Below are positions 57,301-64,000 of a stretch of DNA of 64,000 bases, one piece after another. Position numbers and translations under genes: made by a program. The notes beneath the pieces are model-generated. The model saw only the letters and a program-made list of their open reading frames with translations, ran no database searches and was not told the origin of the DNA. How positions within the stretch are numbered: position 1 is the first letter of the stretch; every line of letters begins with the position of its first letter. Origin of the DNA: Pisaster brevispinus (lineage: Eukaryota; Echinodermata; Asteroidea; Forcipulatida; Asteriidae); assembly GCA_023634235.1 (NCBI GenBank), contig JAMKCF010000003.1:25390742-25454741 (forward strand), written 5' to 3'.

Positions 57301-60300
57301 AAGTCTGGGGCAGATCGGAAACGAGAAAACAGCTCAAACAAAGACTGGGTTTTTCTTCCTTTTAAATTATAATAATAATAATAATATATTGTATTTGTAT
57401 AGCGCCTACTGCAGGCCAGCCTCTAAGCGCTTAACATTCAGTATTTCCTGCAAGGTATTTGGGGCTACGTTTGAAGTATGAGACCTACTCCTTTTACATA
57501 GCACCATGTAATGGTTTACGAGGTGCTGTGGCGCAATATGCTGCCGATCAAACCAGGAACACCGGGGCCAACCCCTTCTCTTTTCGATAAGTGCACTGGG
57601 TTCTTTTTCGTGCGTTACACAACACACGGGACCAACGGCTTTACGTCCCATCCGAAGGACGAAGCAATCATGGTTAAGTGTCTTGCTTAAGGACACAGGT
57701 GTCACGACCGGGGCTCGAACCCACACTCATTATATTTATACAAAATTCTTGAAAACAAAAAAATACCCATAGCAGTTTGTTATAAAACAGTTTCAATTTG
57801 TATGTAATACAAATAATTTGTTTAAGCGGAAAGGAGATGACTAAGTCAATTTTGTGATGTACTCATTTTCCAATAGATAGAGTCCTCATGTGAGTGGGGA
57901 AAAAATTACAAGTCTCTTACCTCACCTTAAAATGGTGTAAATTGAAATTGCATTTGGTACCCTTCCTGTGCAAAGTTTGTCAACATCTCAAAAAAAAAAT
58001 TGATGACATAATTCTAAGAAAAATGGGTCTGTAGTGTACATTTTTGTACAGGGACGTTTTGCTTCATTCCTGACTTTCATTGACATTTAATCGAAACGGC
58101 CTTGAATTTTGACATTTTGGCTGACAACAAATTCCTCCTTGGAATGTAAAGATCCATTAGTTGGCGTCATGTTTCAAGTATTGCTCTGAAAATGTCAGCT
58201 ATGAACCAAAACATCCCCGTACAAAAATGTAGAAACCCTATTTTTTTTTTTAAAGAATGATTTCATCAGATGTTTTGGATGTTGACAAATTTGGCACTGG
58301 GAAGGTATCAAATATAATGGCAATTTATACCATTTTAACACGGAATTTTAACTGCCCAAACATTTGCTGAGAATTTTATATATCTTGGTTGTGGCACCTA
58401 ACCAGACCTTTGGCCGCACCACACATTTCTCTGCTCATTCACATCCTTATACACCTTTCTTAATATTTATGCATGACACATCATCATTGTAATCCAAAAC
58501 GAGGCTACCGGCGGCGCAGTGGCGCCAAAACATCGCTCCAGTGAGCCCCGCCCCATTTTTCATTGACCAATCACAGCGGCATTGACCAAACGCACCAATC
58601 AAATCTGTGATCACCATTCGACTCTGTGCCTGTTGCCTCGTTTTGGATTACAGAGATGACCTCATGTATACATATTAAGAAAGGGTATAATACTGTAGCT
58701 GTCCCCAAAGCAAACAGACACCAACACTCTGAAATCTGAGAAATGATTCATGCATAAAATTGTTTCTCTGATTTAAATGTTTTTGGTTGGAAAATTATTC
58801 AAACCATATTACTTCGAAGGGAATCCTTTCTCAAAATAGTTAACTAGAAAACTGTTAACAGCTGCAGCTGAAGTTTTTATGGTCATTAATTGTTGGTTTA
58901 TGGTGTATGGTTTATTTAAAAACACTCAAACATTTGCAGTCCAATGACCGAATTACATTTTGAATTTACAATTTTAAAAACATTAAAAGTACCAAAAAAA
59001 AGTAAAACAAACTTTAAGAAAAAAGAAGGAAATCAATTTAAATCAAAATTTCATCACAAAAGGTGAAAAGTGACCCGTGGGCATCAAAATTGGACTTCAA
59101 CTGGAAATGCTACTTCCACTAAAACAGCCTTGAGAAATATAAAGATAAAAGAGAGAGAAAGATCGAGAGATCTACATTGTGATGCAAAAATTAACTGTTC
59201 AGAAGAGATGTCAGGTATGGGAGTGGGCTGCATTCAAAAATGCTTTGTCTTGCACTTGTAGGATCCATATTGGTTTGTGTTTCTTATTTTCATGGATGAG
59301 GTATACCCAGAGGCAGGGAACCAGGCTGAGAATCTGTCATTGCAGCTTGATTTTATAGCAAACTATGTTGGAGTATTTACCGATATATGAGCCTACCTTT
59401 AAATTGATGCCTAATATTTGTGTCTTTAGGTTTATCACCAAGTACAGTGAGTTACAGACCGAAGGAAACACAGATCCAGAGCAGTTATTTGAAGCAACGG
59501 CCTCAGCCTTAGCTCAAGAGGGACTTGTACTCACCAAGCGAAGTGAAAGAAGGCAAAGGAAAAAGAACGTAAGTCAGTCTGAGGATGAGGCATTCTTGAA
59601 GAGCCAGGCTGAGCCAGAGTTGTCATCAGGGCCTAAGTTCGTAGAGCTGCTTAAGCACAAAAAGTAGCTGAGCACAACAAAAATATGTTTTCCATAATAA
59701 GGTAACCAGCCAAAATACCATTCCACGTGACGGGTATCCTGCTCATTTTTGCTAAGCCGAAAATTGTTTAGCACTGATTGCGGCTTAAGCAGCTCAATGA
59801 AATCGGGCCCTGGTCTTCAGGACAGGTCTTAAGTCTTTGGGATCAAGTCTCAATTTAAGGCCCAAGTCTTCAAGGTGAAGTTTTGGGGATCGAGTCTCTA
59901 GTCTTTTATGTCACGTTTTAAGTCAAGTCCCAAGTCTTTGGGCCCAAGGGTCGATTTCACAAAGATAGTCCTAACTTAGGACTAGTCCTAGGAGTTATTA
60001 AAAACTTAAGGCTAGTCCTAAGTTAGGATGAGTAACTCGTCCTAACTCGAGATAAGACTAGTCTTAATTCTTTGTGAAATCCACCCCAAGTCTCTTTTAG
60101 GTGAAGTTCTAAGTCAAATCTAAAGTATTTGGGATCAAGTCTCAAGTCAAAGTCCCAAGTCTTTCAGGTCAAGTCTAAAGTCAAGTCCCAAATCTTTGGG
60201 ATCAAGTCTCAAGTCTTTCAGGTCAAGTGTAAAGTCAAATCTGAAGCCTTTGTAATCGAGTCTTTCCGGTCAAGTCCCAAGTCTTTCAGGTCTGCATGCT

Positions 60301-60531
60301 GAAGTAAGTTTTATAGTCATTAATTTTTGCTTTGAGTATTTGCCAATCCATGACCGCACCTTCAAAGATGCACTTCATATTGATTGTATATATTTTTTTC
60401 AGGTCGATGCAAAACCAGAAGTTGGCTCAGTCAAAGGATTAGCGTTACTTTTACAGCAAGCCCTGGAGAGCCAAAACAATCCAATTGAGGGCGCTTCTGC
60501 AGCGCCTTCACCCGAGAAAGATGAAAGATGA
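54265..60531 (+). CDS. MRPS23: Mitochondrial small ribosomal subunit protein mS23
   Basis: Structural protein of the 28S mitochondrial ribosomal subunit. Exons: 54265-54311, 56318-56479, 57169-57249, 59430-59568, 60403-60531, all in phase, totalling 558 nt and 185 residues (human 190). N-terminus MASLSRLEKFGTLFTRVRDL (human begins MAGSRLETVGSIFSRTRDL), then KPLWYDVMATFPP, YEEDKVRSQFYKVYG, RFITKYSELQ with GNTDPEQLFE, and EGLVL. These match human KPLWFDVYDAFPP, RIRAKFYSVYG, RFVEKYTELQ and GETDEEKLF. The Glu/Pro-rich tail is poorly conserved, as in the family. The gene sits beside CUEDC1, as in human 17q22. Confidence 0.95.
54634..55691. mobile_element. Tc1/mariner-like non-autonomous element, 29-bp TIR
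   Basis: Termini agtacagtcatttgaccagt... and ...actggtcaaatgactgtact are exact inverted repeats over 29 bp. If the TA inside each end is the target duplication, the element begins CAGTCATTTGACC, as in Tc1/mariner. The motif gaccagttcgggatca repeats at 54648, 54665 and 55048 and inverted at 55483, like transposase-binding subterminal repeats. No transposase seen. Confidence 0.85.
56318..56479 (+). CDS. MRPS23: MRPS23 exon 2
   Basis: VRDLMRAGVMKEADKPLWYD and onward to EEDKVR. Acceptor ctcaag, donor gtaagt, phase 2 at both ends. Confidence 0.95.
57169..57249 (+). CDS. MRPS23: MRPS23 exon 3
   Basis: QFYKVYGNHLSIDLTNHDGV. Acceptor tttgcag, donor gtatgc, phase 2 out. Confidence 0.94.
57840..58345. 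mobile_element. Foldback element in MRPS23 intron
   Basis: Inverted arms of about 70 bp: left contains cttaaaatggtgtaaattg and tttgtcaacatctc, right contains ggatgttgacaaatttgg and caatttataccattttaa. Related sequence, split by a SINE, at 31690-32470. Confidence 0.75.
58447..58692. mobile_element. TIR element with taatccaaaacgaggc core repeats
   Basis: Exact 16-bp inverted repeats taatccaaaacgaggc (58490) and gcctcgttttggatta (58635), extended outward by imperfect pairing to cctttcttaatat and atattaagaaagg. The centre has ccgccccatttttcattgac and accaatcacag, also found near 9775-9800. Confidence 0.75.
59430..59568 (+). CDS. MRPS23: MRPS23 exon 4
   Basis: FITKYSELQTEGNTDPEQLF through LVLTKRSERRQRKKN. 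Acceptor tctttag, donor gtaagt, phase 0 out. The frame stays open past the donor into a MITE to 59667, which is not coding. Confidence 0.93.
59630..59812. mobile_element. MITE with gggcc..ttcatagagctgc ends, MRPS23 intron
   Basis: Ends gttcgtagagctgcttaagc and gcttaagcagctcaatgaaa. Starts about 60 bp after the exon 4 donor. Confidence 0.8.
59810..60310. repeat. Degenerate caagtctttgg repeat, interrupted
   Basis: Short tandem motifs such as tcaagtcccaagtctttggg, period about 20 to 30 bp, interrupted by the MITE at 59948-60087. Confidence 0.8.
59948..60087. mobile_element. 140-bp palindromic MITE, ggtcgatttcacaaag ends
   Basis: Ends gggtcgatttcacaaag and ctttgtgaaatccacccc; interior nested palindromes cctaacttaggactagtcct and inverse. 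Same family as 42841-43011. Confidence 0.85.
60403..60531 (+). CDS. MRPS23: MRPS23 exon 5 (stop)
   Basis: VDAKPEVGSVKGLALLLQQA and a Pro/Glu/Ala tail, TGA at 60529-60531. Acceptor tttttttcag. Confidence 0.9.
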   Translation, partial: VDAKPEVGSVKGLALLLQQALESQNNPIEGASAAPSPEKDER

Positions 60532-61404
60532 TAGAGGCACAAGGTCCGGCTGCTAAGATGCCACAATGGAGTACTCAGTAGTCGTGTTACCGTAGTAATT
60601 TGGCTGTGTGTTGTGGAGGACAAGACATCAAATCAGTGTTCCTGACACTCAATCTTCTTCACTCAAAGCCGCATGTTAGCAAGTCGGACATTTCGTTTCG
60701 TGTCGGTGGAAAAAACTTTGTATCACAAAAAAAAAGCCTGTTTAACTGTATTGCAGTTTTTGTAACCATATGATATCACTTCCAACCCACCTGCACCTGG
60801 CATGCAAATAGTCAGAGCCGTGGGCATGAGAAACATTTCTGTGCGGAGCTATTTACCTGCATGTTTTGTGCAAGACACAAACGTTCTTACCAAATTCTTC
60901 TCACACTGAGATGACAGCTTGTTGATTTTTAAATGCAACTCCGATCTTCAAGGTGTTTTTGCTTTTCCCAGTTGAGGAAATCAGTCAGCGATGTTGTCGT
61001 TGCCTATCTGACTTTATAAACCATTACACACAGATCCTTGTCCCATGATTGGAGGAACACGTCTTATGCGTCATCCATTATTTTGCCATGTATTGACTTC
61101 CGCGAAGCTCCAAAATTTAATATTGGACAGGCACCCGTCTAATATGGATACTTATTGGACACTTCGCAGCGATGTTTCCAAAATAGTCTTTCCCAGTCCG
61201 TTTGTCCAATCGTGGCAAGGTCCTGTCATGGTGGACAAGTTTGTTGTCTACATAGTGGTTCATGTCGTAAAAAACCAAAAAAAACCAAGAGTTTTCGGAG
61301 AGTAAGGTGGACGAGCTTTTGTGTCTTTTCTGCGTTTATTGTGATGTATTGTAATGTTAAAATGAGGAGGATCTGAGTGTGAATTATATATATAACAATT
61401 TTAT

Positions 61405-61563
61405 TTTGGTTTTTCCCTTACACCGATGTGTATTAAGCACTGTATGCTCAGTGCTTTCCCGAGCTCTGTGAAAAAATCCACAGGCAATCACTCTGGTGGG
61501 ATTTGAACCCACCAAAAATTCACAGAGCTCGGGAAAGCACTGAGCTGTAAGGGAAAAAAAACA
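61405..61563. mobile_element. Foldback repeat with tRNA-like core
   Basis: Arms cagtgctttcccgagctctg (61449) and cagagctcgggaaagcactg (61523), exact over about 23 bp, with tttttcccttaca/tgtaagggaaaaa outside. The loop has gtgggatttgaacccacca, a T-arm-like palindrome. Related to 14435-14640. Confidence 0.7.
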
Positions 61564-62654
61564 AATTAAAATTCTTCATCCCAATGCAAATATTACACCT
61601 ATTAAATATAAAACAATGTTGAATGCATTTTGTGAATGCACTGTCGCAAAATACAATCGCTCAGTAAAATGTAGCTTTTCCATTTCACTCGGCTTCGCTT
61701 TGTGAAATAGAATCGTTGAGATTTCACTTGTGGTTATATTGTGTGACAATGCTTCGTGCATCCAATATTTTTACATTGAGATCATTGGTTCTAAATTGAA
61801 CAATGTATATTTGATCAGAACCACAATTATTTTTTACATGTCAGTGATGTCACAAAAACAACGGACCATTTTTTTGGGTCTCCAATAAAATTAAATGTTG
61901 CATGCTCAAGTTATTCAGTGAATCAACAAGCATTTTGATTTTAAGAGATTTAATGTGGATTAGAATTTAAAAAGAAAGGAACGAGTTCATGTATTTTCTT
62001 GACAATTACACAATAAAAATGATTGGTATTCAAACATGTTCTTGTTTTTTAAAATTTTAACTAACGATACAAAGTCTTCATTGTCGACGTACTTCCTGCC
62101 ATGATATTATTCTTATGTGAGTTATTTGCTTGGGTTGTGGCGGATGGGAAGATTGTCGCTGTTCTCTCCCTGGCCAAGACACTTGGGTGTACCCATGATC
62201 ATTTCCTAGCACTCAGAAAATGTTTTCAAAACTCAAAACGTCTGGGGGAATTTCATCTGAGTACCAGTGCTTTGCAAGGTAAAAGGTGGTACCTGAACAT
62301 ATAGAAACCAAATTTCTGCGCTAGCTGTGTAAGCGAAGAATGCCTAGTAACTTGGAGTACGCACGCACACAAGCAAAAATTCCCTGCTAACCCGTGAAAT
62401 ACGCTGGACATAAGCAAAGAATTCCCTGCTACCATAAGCGCAGATTCTTTGCTCGCCGTAAGCAGAGCCATGAAATTGGGCCCTGATGTCTTGCTGACAG
62501 CCTAGGCTAGGTTCCCAGGTTTCCAACACCTGTATGAATGCCCCACATCAAAAATGTATGTCTTCAAGAATACCAACGGTGCCCAAGCTGGAGACTAAGA
62601 CAAACATGTGGTTTCTATATGTTCACGTAAAACAACAGCAACTACACAACTCTG

Positions 62655-63300
62655 GGACCTGATCCCCCTTGAGATATGTGGAATGGTTTCCCTATCAAAA
62701 TTTCCAATTCAGTTTTCCAATTAGAACCAATTGGAAATTTGATAAACATTGTGTATTGGCACAAAACCAATTGGACCCAATTGGACTCGGTTGGCTTCAG
62801 TTTGATTTTCCCCAACTAGACCCAATAGGACATTTTCAACAGCTTTAATAGTCCGACAGATTGATACCGATCATTGGACCATTGAGCAAAAAAAAAGTAG
62901 TTTCTACCAATTGGGCTTACGGTCCAAAAACTTATGGGGATATAGTATATCCCACCCCACTCGAGGGATTTACACCAGTGCAATTAACTAATTATAAATC
63001 CAGTTGGTGACATTGGAATAACATGAAGATTGTTTTTCCAATTGGACCCTGTTGGGAAATAAAATTGCAATTGGAAAAATATTGGGAGGTGAAATTTCCA
63101 ATTGGTAGAAACAAACTCCAACTAATTCCAGTTCAGTTAAAACAAGCCAACTGACTCCAATTGGATTTCCAATTGGACCGAGTTGGTCTAAGATTTTATT
63201 CCAATTGGAAATTCAGTATTCCAATATAAACCAACTCACACCAACTCAATCCAATTCTTTCCAACTGGATATCCAATTGGAATGAATTGCACATTTTGGT
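62655..63300. repeat. CCAATTGG-rich degenerate repeat
   Basis: Ten exact CCAATTGG octamers and many single CCAAT or ATTGG pentamers and variants such as ccaactcc. Lies 600 to 1250 bp upstream of the gene that starts at 63910. Confidence 0.8.
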
Positions 63301-63909
63301 AAGGGTTAGTTTAGGTTATCGAGGACTTTGACTCCCCAGGGCATTCACTTTGGATAAAACAGTGAAATAAATCAAATGTGCCATGACTTGGCATTACCAG
63401 CGTTCAGCCAGCGCTGAAAAATAGTTTGTTAATATATGATTTGCCAAGATTCAACAATTTTGAGGAGGAACTTTAAAAGAGTAACCCCTGTTTTTGCATC
63501 TCACAGTCCATGCTGACTCAAAATTCCCCCCTCGTTTTTTTTCCCTGCCCATATCTTTAGTGATGCTGATGCATTCAGTAAGATTGCATTGGATCTTTCA
63601 GCCACTTGCATTTCTCTGCAGCAAAGTCCTGGATTAAAAAAAAAAAACAAATTTAATTGAGCTTTAATTTTGAATCAATGATGTATCAGAAAATAATAGT
63701 GACACTAGTTATTATGAGCTCAAATTGACAGTGCATTACTAAGAGAACTGAATGAATAGATTGACACAAGAAGGCGATGTAATACTTATCAAAAGAGGGC
63801 GCTTTATTTAAAAGGAAAAGCGCGCATTTTTTTCTGAGGAAATTAGAGAGGGCGCTGTTTTAATTCGCGCCATTTCATTGTTTACCACGGCGAAAAACTC
63901 ATTCCCAAA

Positions 63910-63963
63910 ATGACGGATGTTTTGGAGTTTTCCGACATCTCACAAGAAGTGAGAGGTGCTATG
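63910..63963 (+). CDS. Unidentified gene, first coding exon (3'-partial)
   Basis: ATG in cccaaaATGAC context, 18 codons MTDVLEFSDISQEVRGAM, then a good donor gtaaga. The next exon is outside the window. Upstream sequence has features of a TATA-less promoter: gagggcgct at 63848, ttcgcgcc at 63864, similar to an E2F site, and gcgcgc near 63823. I do not recognise the protein from 18 residues. Confidence 0.5.
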
Positions 63964-64000
63964 GTAAGAATTAAACAACTTGTCTTTAAATTGTTCATCT

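Larger units (their letters stand above)
60532..63909. other. MRPS23 3' region and intergenic
   Basis: 3.4 kb with no recognised exon. MRPS23 3' UTR begins here; no single clear poly(A) site. Contains an inverted repeat at 61405-61563, a MITE at 62320-62485 and the CCAATTGG cluster at 62655-63300. Confidence 0.5.

Noticed and set aside
59569..59667. Continuation of the MRPS23 exon 4 frame past 59568
   Set aside because: It runs into a MITE; the gtaagt donor and the in-phase exon at 60403 give the family-like end.

Overview
This is animal nuclear DNA: intron-rich genes with GT-AG splice sites, long AT-rich introns, and many short interspersed repeats (tRNA-derived SINEs and terminal-inverted-repeat MITEs). 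The protein matches and the repeat style suggest a marine invertebrate deuterostome, most likely an echinoderm (a sea star is my best guess). That placement is inference from gene content and has not been tested by alignment.

Three genes are identified from their spliced proteins. (1) Ataxin-2 (ATXN2), + strand, 838 to about 19300. Its 5' end, including the start codon and the first part of the LSm domain, lies off the left edge. Fifteen coding exons join in phase into 996 residues plus a stop, carrying the LSm end, LSmAD, PAM2 motif and Q/P/H-rich low-complexity regions. (2) CUE domain-containing protein 1 (CUEDC1), - strand, 40349 down to 31484. It appears complete, with two mutually incompatible candidate C-termini. 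(3) Mitochondrial small-subunit ribosomal protein S23 (MRPS23), + strand, 54265 to 60531, five exons, 185 residues. CUEDC1 and MRPS23 are also neighbours in human (17q22), so this looks like ancient linkage. ATXN2 is not part of that human block. Two further first exons are visible but unidentified: a - strand frame at 54051 to 53868, head-to-head with MRPS23, and a + strand exon at 63910 to 63963 that runs off the right edge.

Layout: 1-837 upstream intron of ATXN2; 838-19300 ATXN2; 19300-31480 intergenic, repeat-rich; 31484-40349 CUEDC1; 40350-53850 intergenic or CUEDC1 5' region, rich in palindromic repeats; 53868-54265 compact divergent promoter; 54265-60531 MRPS23; 60532-63909 3' and intergenic sequence with a dense CCAATTGG cluster; 63910 onward a new gene.

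The most striking structure is a minisatellite of about 2.2 kb (16426-18600, 45-bp unit, with an 11-unit, 495-bp higher-order repeat) in the last coding-to-coding intron of ATXN2. Its first 23 units form an uninterrupted reading frame, and a plausible 3' splice site in the correct phase sits right at its edge, so it could add an alternative repetitive C-terminus. Other points of note are a GC-AG intron in ATXN2, polyQ tracts displaced from the human position, a tandem-repeat family shared in the same transcriptional sense by ATXN2 and CUEDC1 introns, a 1.06-kb element with exact 29-bp inverted repeats in MRPS23, and two nested transposon insertions that can be read by comparing filled and unfilled copies. 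I found no bacterial, viral or CRISPR features.
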